From the NCBI GenBank assembly GCA_036507695.1, contig DATCIR010000087.1, positions 1-28,715 on the forward strand: DNA of 28,715 nt. Reading direction: 5' to 3'. The notes beneath the pieces are model-generated. The model ran no database searches and was not told the origin of the DNA. It saw nothing but the letters and a program-made list of their open reading frames with translations. The position numbers and the translations under genes are program-made. This DNA comes from JAKEGK01 sp036507695 (GTDB lineage Bacteria > Pseudomonadota > Gammaproteobacteria > SZUA-152). Positions 22,655 to 28,715 of this stretch are shown in pieces; positions within the stretch are counted from its first letter, which is position 1, and each line of letters opens with the position of its first letter.

Positions 22655-23791
22655 ATGAAAACCATATTCAAACTCACAATCACCGTATTCGCCCTGGTCG
22701 CCGGCAGTTTCTTGATTTATCAACTCACCCAACCATCACTCGCTAACGAAAACAGCAATTCATCCGGCGACACTAAGCTGCGCATCGCAACATTTGCCGG
22801 TGGGTGTTTCTGGTGCATGGAACCGCCTTTTGATGCGTTGGACGGCGTCAAAGACGTGATATCTGGCTATACGGGCGGGAAAGAAAACAATCCGACGTAC
22901 AGCGAAGTCAGCTCCGGCGCTACCACGCATGTGGAATCTGTACAGATTAGTTATGATCCGGCTAAAATCAGCTATCGGGAGTTGCTGGATGTTTATTGGC
23001 GGCAGCTAGACCCAACCGATGCCGGCGGTTCCTTTGTAGATCGCGGCCCGCACTACCGTTCCGTGGTATTTTATCATGATGAAGAGCAACAACAACTCGC
23101 GTTGCAATCCAAAGAGGAACTGGCCAAGAGCGGAGTGTTTGGCAAACCCATTGCTACTGAAATAGTACCTGCCAATACCTTTTATCCGGCTGAAGACTAT
23201 CATCAGGATTACTACAAAAACAATCCGATCCGTTATAAATTTTATCGTTACCATTCAGGACGTGATCAGTTTATTGAGAAAACCTGGAGCAAGGTGGAGA
23301 AACCCATGAACGAGAAACAAGGCGCACCGAATCAGAAATCCTCATACAGCGAATTCAAAAAACCCGGCAACGAGGCATTGAAACAAACCTTATCGCCGCT
23401 GCAATACCATGTCACCCAGGAAGAAGGTACGGAACGGCCTTTCCAGAACACCTACTGGGACAACAAAAAACCGGGGATCTATGTAGACATCATATCAGGC
23501 GAACCTTTATTCAGCTCGACGGATAAATACGATTCCAAAACCGGCTGGCCCAGCTTCACCCAGCCTATTGCGGGTGGTGAAATTAGTGAAAAAAAGGACC
23601 GGAAATTATTTATAGTGAGGACTGAAGTCAGAAGCCGCTTCGCGGACTCACATCTTGGACACGTGTTTGATGACGGCCCTGCGCCAACCGGAAAACGTTA
23701 CTGCATCAACTCCGCTGCACTGCGTTTTATTCCGGTGGAAGACCTGGAAAAAGAAAATTACGGCCAATTTCTCAGTTTATTCAAGAAATAA
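22655..23791 (+). CDS. msrAB: Exported bifunctional methionine sulfoxide reductase MsrA-MsrB
   Basis: The protein has 378 residues. An N-terminal signal or anchor (residues 1-30, hydrophobic V-F-A-L-V-A-G-S-F-L) places it on the periplasmic side. The MsrA domain (about 42-205) has the catalytic motif G-G-C51-F-W-C54 and reduces the S-epimer of methionine sulfoxide. The MsrB domain (about 235-370) has catalytic C350 in R-Y-C-I-N-S-A-A-L-R-F and reduces the R-epimer. C350 is the only cysteine in that domain: the zinc CxxC pairs are missing, and the usual resolving position before G-W-P-S-F is threonine. This form is known in other MsrBs and would need direct reduction by a thioredoxin-like partner. 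Order A then B, without an attached thioredoxin domain, differs from Neisseria PilB. Confidence 0.93.
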   Translation: MKTIFKLTITVFALVAGSFLIYQLTQPSLANENSNSSGDTKLRIATFAGGCFWCMEPPFDALDGVKDVISGYTGGKENNPTYSEVSSGATTHVESVQISYDPAKISYRELLDVYWRQLDPTDAGGSFVDRGPHYRSVVFYHDEEQQQLALQSKEELAKSGVFGKPIATEIVPANTFYPAEDYHQDYYKNNPIRYKFYRYHSGRDQFIEKTWSKVEKPMNEKQGAPNQKSSYSEFKKPGNEALKQTLSPLQYHVTQEEGTERPFQNTYWDNKKPGIYVDIISGEPLFSSTDKYDSKTGWPSFTQPIAGGEISEKKDRKLFIVRTEVRSRFADSHLGHVFDDGPAPTGKRYCINSAALRFIPVEDLEKENYGQFLSLFKK

Positions 23792-23875
23792 GGTGTCACT
23801 AAGACCGGCCATTACATCATAACTAATATTCGCGCGGCTCAAACTGTGCAACTAAAGCAATTTGCAGGGCAGGTT

Positions 23876-24589
23876 CTAGGAAAAATTGAGCGCCGCCTTC
23901 TGCTTCCGCCAATTGGGCAGAAATTTATCCATATACGCCTTAAAACGGGCGTTATGGCTGCGCTCCAGCAAATGCACCATTTCATGCACTACCACATATT
24001 CCAAACATACGGGCGGCTTTTTGATTAATTCCAGATTAAGCCAGATGCGCTGCGCCGGTATATTGCAGGTGCCCCAGCGCGTTTTCATTTGCTTGACACC
24101 CCATGCGTTAACGGCGACGTTTATGATGGGTTGCCACTTTTCAATTAAGGGCGGTATCAATTGCTTGAGTTGCCAGCGGTACCATTCCGTCAGCACTTTG
24201 CGGCGTTGCTCCCTGCTGGCGTGTTCGCGAATATACACATCAATATACCGGTTATCTCTCAGCGCTACATTAGCCAACGAAGATTGATAAATGACATTTA
24301 ACTGGTAGCCATCTCCACGAAAGTAATGCTGTTCACCGGAAACATATTGCGGGTCCCGCTGCGCACGTTGCCGTTGCAGTGTCAGCAAGGTAGCCCGCCG
24401 TTGCCGGATCCAATTGGTTTTGGACAGAATAAACGCCGCTAACGCCGTATCATCTATCCGTAACGGCGCTGAAACTGTGATCCGGCCGTCGGCGGGCCGC
24501 ACCGCGAGATAAATGTGCTTGATGCGTTTGCGATGAATAACAACCACTTCATCGCCGACTGTTAATCGATAAATTGGCAACGCTGCCAT
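23876..24589 (-). CDS. YgjP-like (DUF45) zinc metallopeptidase
   Basis: The 237-residue soluble protein begins with the beta-rich N-terminal region of the family (R-K-R-I-K-H-I-Y-L-A-V-R, then I-T-V-S-A-P) and ends with the WLM/SprT-like metal site: H202-E-M-V-H206 plus H212 in R-S-H-N-A-R-F, after W-G-T-C and L-N-L-E-L. All three zinc ligands are intact. The family (YgjP, PF01863) often occurs beside type I restriction systems or alone; here it is alone. The substrate is unknown. The stop lies 84 bp from the convergent MsrAB stop. Confidence 0.92.
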   Translation of the reverse strand: MAALPIYRLTVGDEVVVIHRKRIKHIYLAVRPADGRITVSAPLRIDDTALAAFILSKTNWIRQRRATLLTLQRQRAQRDPQYVSGEQHYFRGDGYQLNVIYQSSLANVALRDNRYIDVYIREHASREQRRKVLTEWYRWQLKQLIPPLIEKWQPIINVAVNAWGVKQMKTRWGTCNIPAQRIWLNLELIKKPPVCLEYVVVHEMVHLLERSHNARFKAYMDKFLPNWRKQKAALNFS

Positions 24590-24724
24590 TTTGATTATAT
24601 ACCTCAGAAAATAGACGTTGGCGGCAGTGCATCATAACATTCAGTCCTCAGAATTCGAAAGCTGCGCAGGGTTACACCCTGCTGCATATTCATTTCCACT
24701 GCCAATTTCTGCTACACTCCCCCC

Positions 24725-26644
24725 GTGCTGAAATTCACCCATCTTTCCCTACGGCGCGGTACCCGCGAATTATTACATGATGTGAACTGTACCATTCACG
24801 CTGGGCAACGCGTGGGTGTAACGGGCGCCAATGGCGTTGGCAAATCCAGCTTGTTCGCACTGGTCCGCAATGAACTGCATGCGGATGGCGGTGACTTCTC
24901 ACTGCCACCCAATACGGTGATAGCTTACGTCGCCCAGGAAACACCTGCCGCGGATAAGTCCGCGCTGGAATACGTCATCGATGGCGACCTGGAGTTGCGC
25001 GCCTTGCAGCGGCAAATCGCGCTGGCGGAACAAGCCGATGATGGCGACAAGCTGGCCCACTTGTACAGCGACCTGGAACACATTCACGGTTATAGCGCTC
25101 CGAGCCGGGCCGGCAAGTTAATGCATGGGCTCGGTTTTTCCAGCGCACAGGAACAACGTCCCGTGCGCGAATTTTCCGGCGGCTGGCGCATGCGGCTTAA
25201 CCTGGCGCAGGCGCTGATGTGCCGCTCCGATCTGTTATTACTCGATGAACCCACCAACCATTTGGATCTCGAAGCGGTGATCTGGCTGGAAGAATGGCTG
25301 CAAAGCTATCCCGGGACTTTGTTGCTGATATCCCATGACCGGGATTTTCTCGACCGGGTTGTGACGCACGTAGCGCACATTGAACAAGGTAGCCTGACAC
25401 TTTATACCGGCAATTATTCGGCGTTTGAAATCCGGCGCGCTGAACAGCTCGCCAACCAGCAAGCCGCCTACGAAAAACAACAACGCGAAATCGCTCACAT
25501 GCAGGACTTCGTGGATCGCTTTCGCGCCAAGGCCACCAAGGCACGCCAGGCGCAAAGCCGCGTGAAAGCGCTGGAACGCATGAAAGTCATCAGCGCCGCG
25601 CATGTAGACTCACCGTTTGAGTTTCATTTCCGGCGCCCGGACCGGCTGCCCGATTTGTTGCTGCACCTGGAACAAGTCAGCGCCGGCTATGCGGATAAGC
25701 CGGTATTATCCAATATCAATTTGAATATTCAAGCCGGCAACCGCATTGGTTTGCTGGGTTACAACGGCGCGGGCAAGTCGACACTGATTAAATTGCTGGC
25801 TGGTGAACTGACACCGATCAGCGGTGAGCGCACTGAAGCCAAAGATATTCATATCGGTTATTTCGCGCAGCATCAACTGGAGCAACTGGATCTCCAGGCA
25901 AGTCCTTTGCTGCATTTACAGCGTCTCGCCCCCAGGGCAACGGAAAAAGAGTTACGCGGTTTTCTGGGTGGTTTTGCCTTTCGTGACGCGATGGCCACCT
26001 CACCGGTGGCGCCGTTCTCCGGCGGGGAAAAAGCCCGCCTGGTGCTGGCAATGCTGGTGTACCAAAAACCCAACGTGTTGCTGCTTGATGAACCCACCAA
26101 TCATCTGGACCTCGAAATGCGTCACGCATTGAGTATCGCCCTGCAGGAATTTGAAGGCGCCATGATCGTGGTTTCGCATGACCGGCACTTACTGCGCACC
26201 GTCACCGATAGCTTGTTACTGGTTGCGAATGGCAGGGTCACACCGTTTGATGGCGACCTTGACGATTACCGGCAATGGCTAAAAGACCAGGACAAGGACA
26301 ACAAAACCGGTAGCAATGAAGTGGTTTATCAGGCCAATGATAACCAATCGCTGGCCCCCACCAATAAAAAACAACAACGGCAAAACGCCGCGGAACTGAG
26401 AAAGAAACAGCAACCGCTGCGCACTAAAATCAAAAATCTGGAAACCCAAATTGAAACCTGCAATCGGGAAAAAACCGCCATTCAGGCACAGCTTGCCGAC
26501 AGCAATTTGTATGACGCGCAAAATAAAACCCAGTTAAGCCAACTTCTCGAGCAGCAAGCCACCGCCGATAAACAACTGCAACTCCTGGAACAACAATGGT
26601 TGGCCGCCAACGCAGAACTGGAAGCGCTGGAACATGAACCGTAA
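24725..26644 (+). CDS. yheS: ABC-F family ATPase YheS
   Basis: The protein has 639 residues, the length of E. coli YheS, and near-collinear sequence. The first nucleotide-binding domain has Walker A G-A-N-G-V-G-K40-S, signature S151-G-G-W-R and Walker B L-L-L-L-D-E-P-T-N-H-L-D (170-181). An inter-domain linker about 240-300 follows (K-A-T-K-A-R-Q-A-Q-S-R-V-K). The second domain has G-Y-N-G-A-G-K-S (about 345-352) and F-S-G-G-E-K (about 431-436). A basic, glutamine-rich coiled coil forms the C terminus (about 555-635). ABC-F proteins act on the ribosome rather than as transporters; YheS is thought to relieve translational stalling. The start is GTG 24725, which matches the family N terminus; no ribosome binding site is visible upstream. 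A terminator follows. Confidence 0.95.
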   Translation: MLKFTHLSLRRGTRELLHDVNCTIHAGQRVGVTGANGVGKSSLFALVRNELHADGGDFSLPPNTVIAYVAQETPAADKSALEYVIDGDLELRALQRQIALAEQADDGDKLAHLYSDLEHIHGYSAPSRAGKLMHGLGFSSAQEQRPVREFSGGWRMRLNLAQALMCRSDLLLLDEPTNHLDLEAVIWLEEWLQSYPGTLLLISHDRDFLDRVVTHVAHIEQGSLTLYTGNYSAFEIRRAEQLANQQAAYEKQQREIAHMQDFVDRFRAKATKARQAQSRVKALERMKVISAAHVDSPFEFHFRRPDRLPDLLLHLEQVSAGYADKPVLSNINLNIQAGNRIGLLGYNGAGKSTLIKLLAGELTPISGERTEAKDIHIGYFAQHQLEQLDLQASPLLHLQRLAPRATEKELRGFLGGFAFRDAMATSPVAPFSGGEKARLVLAMLVYQKPNVLLLDEPTNHLDLEMRHALSIALQEFEGAMIVVSHDRHLLRTVTDSLLLVANGRVTPFDGDLDDYRQWLKDQDKDNKTGSNEVVYQANDNQSLAPTNKKQQRQNAAELRKKQQPLRTKIKNLETQIETCNREKTAIQAQLADSNLYDAQNKTQLSQLLEQQATADKQLQLLEQQWLAANAELEALEHEP

Positions 26645-26769
26645 CTGAATAAACCGGGTGTATTTGACATTTTTAATCCCGCTGATCGAAGGCCTCGCAT
26701 CACGCTGATTCGTCGCGTTAGCAACCCAACTTTTTTTGACCGGCATCAATAAAACACCCCAAGTACAGA

Positions 26770-26802
26770 TAGCCACCCATCCAATGAGTGGCTACTATTT
26801 TT
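26770..26802 (+). terminator. Rho-independent terminator after yheS
   Basis: TAGCCAC (26770-26776) and GTGGCTA (26788-26794) pair around an 11-nt loop and are followed by CTATTTTTAT. It is 125 bp past the yheS stop and upstream of the next gene's ribosome binding site. Confidence 0.7.
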
Positions 26803-26849
26803 ATAGGTACTTTAATCCTACAACAACAATTCGGGGACAGGAGATTACG

Positions 26850-27167
26850 ATGACAGACCGGGTATGTAAAAGCTGCGGCTATGTCGGTGAAGCGGAACAT
26901 CAAAGCTGGGGCACGTTCGCGGTAGATGCCTTTATCTGGCTAATGTTTGGCGGCCTGACAATATTTTCCAGTTTACTCTTTTTACTGGTTATTCCGCTTT
27001 CGTGGACGATTTATCATTTAGCGCTCTTCAGTAATACACAATGCCCGAAGTGTGAAAGCCTGGATATGGTGAGTCTGCGCAGCAAGAAAGGCAAAGCGAT
27101 ACTCGAACACCGGCACGGTAATCCCGAACCCTGGCATGATAATCATCGTCCGGCGGAATCGCATTAA
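26850..27167 (+). CDS. Small membrane protein with paired CxxC motifs
   Basis: The protein has 105 residues. ATG 26850 has AGGAG 6 nt upstream; the frame runs back to 26736, but that extension crosses the upstream terminator. C-K-S-C (residues 6-9) and C-P-K-C (about 66-69) flank a long hydrophobic stretch (about 26-60) that can form one or two spans, so the two CxxC halves would meet on one side of the membrane as a split zinc ribbon. The C terminus is His-rich. It resembles short zinc-ribbon membrane proteins of unknown function; I cannot name the family. Confidence 0.7.
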   Translation: MTDRVCKSCGYVGEAEHQSWGTFAVDAFIWLMFGGLTIFSSLLFLLVIPLSWTIYHLALFSNTQCPKCESLDMVSLRSKKGKAILEHRHGNPEPWHDNHRPAESH

Positions 27168-27188
27168 AATCATATAAAACTATCAACC

Positions 27189-27246
27189 CGCGGTAACGAA
27201 AATACCATCGTTAACCGCGCGAAAAGAAAGGGGGCAACGCCCCCTT
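27189..27246. terminator. Two adjacent hairpins between convergent genes
   Basis: The first stem (27189-27199 with 27208-27219, CGCGGTAACGA type) has one bulge. The second (27228-27235 with 27239-27246, AAGGGGGC and GCCCCCTT, loop AAC) is perfect. Read on the minus strand, the second is followed by TCTTTTC, so it suits the phosphodiesterase gene; on the plus strand it is followed by CCTCTATT. Confidence 0.75.
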
Positions 27247-27333
27247 CCTCTATTACCTGATCATCCACGCACACCGCCACCCGCCGATCCGCGAAAATAA
27301 GGCCTTGGTGCGATTCGCGCTTTACCGGTGAAT

Positions 27334-27361
27334 TTACCTTGGTTCGGTTACCTTGGTTCGG
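27334..27361. repeat. Perfect 14-bp tandem duplication next to the phosphodiesterase stop
   Basis: TTACCTTGGTTCGG is present twice, followed by TTA. It ends 4 bp from the stop codon of the minus-strand phosphodiesterase gene (TCA at 27366-27368). Confidence 0.9.
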
Positions 27362-27365
27362 TTAT

Positions 27366-28421
27366 TCAATCCCGCTCGGCGCTGCCTTCCAACAGCAAGC
27401 CCAGGGGAATATCGTTGGTATATATGGCGTCAATGCCGATCGCGGACATAAACAGCCATTCCGCTTCGGTATCAACCGTATAGGCAGTCACATTAAATCC
27501 CAACGCATGAAGCTGCGCCACCAATAACGCGGCGCTGCCCGGTTGCAAGCTATCGAATTGGCCTGGTATCAACTTGTCAAGCGTGACCAGATCCGCGCCC
27601 AGGCCATATGCCACGTTAATGTATTCTTCTATGGAACGATAGCCGGGCAAGCGGAAAATCACGCCGATTTCCGCCCACTGCAAACCAAAGCCGTCATTCT
27701 TGTCGATCAGTGTTACCGGTAAGCCGGTCAGCGCCTCCACTTCCTCCTGACTGAGCAGTTGTAAAATGTTGATGGAAAAATTGCGCTTAATCGCCGGCGC
27801 TTCGGCCGCGAACATGCCCAAAATCGCCGGCGAAAACGCCTCAATAATCACTTGCTGGGAACTTTTGGTTTTTTCCACGGCCCGCAACACCGAAGCGACG
27901 ACTTTTGCTTCTGTGTTGTCATCGGGATCACACAGCGGAGCCGGTGTTTTGACTTCAATATTCACCAGGCCACTGATGCTGTCGTTGTCCTTTGCCGGAT
28001 TCCGCTGGGAGAATTGCTTGGCGACATTCAAAATCTGTTTTAACGTCGGCACATAAGGCAGACGCTTTTTTAACTCGCCGAAGGTTAAGGTATTCACGCA
28101 GGTAAAATCACTTAAAAAATCGTCGTGCAATGCCACGGCGTGTTGGTCCGCCGTCATCACCACGTCGACTTCGACAATGCTGACCCCTTCCTTAAACGCG
28201 CGTGTGATGGATGCGATAGTATTTTCTATGGGCTGGTCCGGATTCTCGCCCAGGTTTTCCCCATAGCCCCGGTGACCAATCACAAACGGACGCGGTTGCT
28301 CCGCCAGCAAATCATCAATAGTCCAGCGACGTTCTTTGTCGGCTCCGGCAACCGCAAAGCCCGAAAACAATAAAAACACGGCACTTACAAACCACAAAAC
28401 CAACCCGCGAGATAATTTCAT
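27366..28421 (-). CDS. Exported glycerophosphodiester phosphodiesterase
   Basis: The protein has 351 residues. A Sec signal (about 1-26, ending A-V-A-G-A) sends it to the periplasm. The GDPD catalytic motifs are complete: H50-R51-G-Y-G, P-I-E66-N-T, E84-V-D86-V and H99-D100-D. The TIM-barrel continues with I-E-V-K-T (metal-binding glutamate) and T-A-Y-T-V-D-T near the end. By family it hydrolyses glycerophosphodiesters to glycerol-3-phosphate and an alcohol in a metal-dependent way. A GGGGGTG ribosome binding site lies just upstream of ATG 28421. It is divergent from the MtfA-like gene and has no transporter beside it. An insertion around residues 52-65 (E-N-L-G-E-N-P-D-Q) is longer than in UgpQ. 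Confidence 0.9.
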   Translation of the reverse strand: MKLSRGLVLWFVSAVFLLFSGFAVAGADKERRWTIDDLLAEQPRPFVIGHRGYGENLGENPDQPIENTIASITRAFKEGVSIVEVDVVMTADQHAVALHDDFLSDFTCVNTLTFGELKKRLPYVPTLKQILNVAKQFSQRNPAKDNDSISGLVNIEVKTPAPLCDPDDNTEAKVVASVLRAVEKTKSSQQVIIEAFSPAILGMFAAEAPAIKRNFSINILQLLSQEEVEALTGLPVTLIDKNDGFGLQWAEIGVIFRLPGYRSIEEYINVAYGLGADLVTLDKLIPGQFDSLQPGSAALLVAQLHALGFNVTAYTVDTEAEWLFMSAIGIDAIYTNDIPLGLLLEGSAERD

Positions 28422-28536
28422 AACACCCCCTGTTATACTATTCTTATTGGATTACCAATCCGTCAATTTTTGACCAGGAACCGCAACCGGCATTGTTGAT
28501 ACTCAATTCAGCATAGCACTTGAAATAGCACCTGCA

Positions 28537-28568
28537 ACAAGGCTTGCAATAAACAAGGCTTGCAATAA
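28537..28568. repeat. Perfect 16-bp tandem duplication upstream of the MtfA-like gene
   Basis: ACAAGGCTTGCAATAA is present twice, ending 27 bp before the ATG at 28595. A less exact 12-bp pair (ATAGCACTTGAA / ATAGCACCTGCA) lies immediately before it. Both are in the region expected to hold the promoter. Confidence 0.9.
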
Positions 28569-28594
28569 ATGATGACTGACATTATGTAACAGTG

Positions 28595-28715
28595 ATGTTT
28601 TCCTTCATTTCCAGGTGGTGGCAGGAGCGCATTTTCCGCCGCTCACCCGTTACCGATCTACAATGGCAACAAGCCCTGGCGCGTTTGCCACTATTAAACC
28701 GGTTGAGTCAAGACG
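28595..28715 (+). CDS. MtfA-like zinc-dependent peptidase (M90), N-terminal fragment
   Basis: The 40 visible codons run off the window. The segment W-W-Q-E-R, then L-Q-W-Q-Q-A-L-A-R-L-P-L-L and L-S-Q-D matches the helical start of MtfA/M90 peptidases (W-Q-E-A-L then P-L-L and L-T). The zinc motif lies beyond the window edge. In E. coli MtfA binds the regulator Mlc and is an aminopeptidase. The ATG at 28595 follows a GTG in frame (28592); the ribosome binding site is weak. Confidence 0.7.
   Translation, partial: MFSFISRWWQERIFRRSPVTDLQWQQALARLPLLNRLSQD

Noticed and set aside
23846..24287. Plus-strand ORFs opposite the YgjP-like gene
   Set aside because: They are shadows of the minus-strand gene, whose HExxH motif and length are intact.
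1..28715. tRNA, rRNA, prophage, restriction or toxin-antitoxin genes
   Set aside because: I looked for them and found no cloverleaf with CCA-type ends, no rRNA-like segment and no recognised protein of those systems.

Overview
The window looks like chromosomal DNA of a gammaproteobacterium. The best anchor is a full-length ABC-F ATPase that closely follows the Escherichia coli YheS architecture; an nfeD-slipin pair, an MtfA-type peptidase start and an MsrA-MsrB fusion fit the same picture. I could not name a genus. Base composition is near balanced and coding density is moderate. I see no rRNA, tRNA, CRISPR array, prophage or intact transposase. Most genes are housekeeping, stress or envelope functions, but the intergenic gaps are rich in repeats.

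Layout. 1-2867 (+): a peptide-processing cluster made of the C-terminal end of a DUF2817 (M14-like) peptidase, a GNAT-peptidase C39 fusion overlapping it by ATGA, and a DUF1704/QEGLA metallopeptidase. 2929-3146: a 196-bp MITE-like element with 17-bp terminal inverted repeats and an 11-bp target duplication. 3227-4528 (+): an exported alpha/beta-hydrolase-TlpA thioredoxin fusion. 4643-5107 (-): a small secreted protein. 5579-7339 (-): glutamate dehydrogenase downstream of an HxlR regulator. Divergent from these is a (+) operon of a 30-codon ORF, DUF2024 and cytochrome P460 (7475-8336), and the shared gap carries a repeated/palindromic operator. 8415-11757 (-): a six-span membrane protein, an SLC13/DASS transporter and an exported metallo-beta-lactamase-fold hydrolase. 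12117-14516 (+): an orphan sensor kinase. 14554-15231 (-): a CPBP membrane protease. 15578-18441 (-): nfeD, slipin and a NYN-domain protein. 18488-18720: a nested palindromic repeat. 19089-21533 (-): a large subtilase. 21534-22654: a gene-poor gap. 22655-28715: MsrAB (+), a YgjP-like metallopeptidase (-), YheS (+), a small CxxC membrane protein (+), an exported glycerophosphodiesterase (-) and the start of an MtfA-like peptidase (+).

The most coherent functional unit beyond housekeeping is the HxlR-centred divergent locus: one operator region lies between HxlR-GDH and the small ORF-DUF2024-P460 operon, so one redox- or electrophile-type signal may control both. The second is the left-edge cluster, whose domain set recalls predicted ATP-grasp/RimK peptide-tagging systems; the ligase, if present, would lie left of the window. 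The most unusual non-coding signals are the MITE that added a false start to the TlpA-fusion frame, the multi-hairpin palindrome at 18488-18720, and six perfect short tandem duplications (11-16 bp units) in the gaps between genes.
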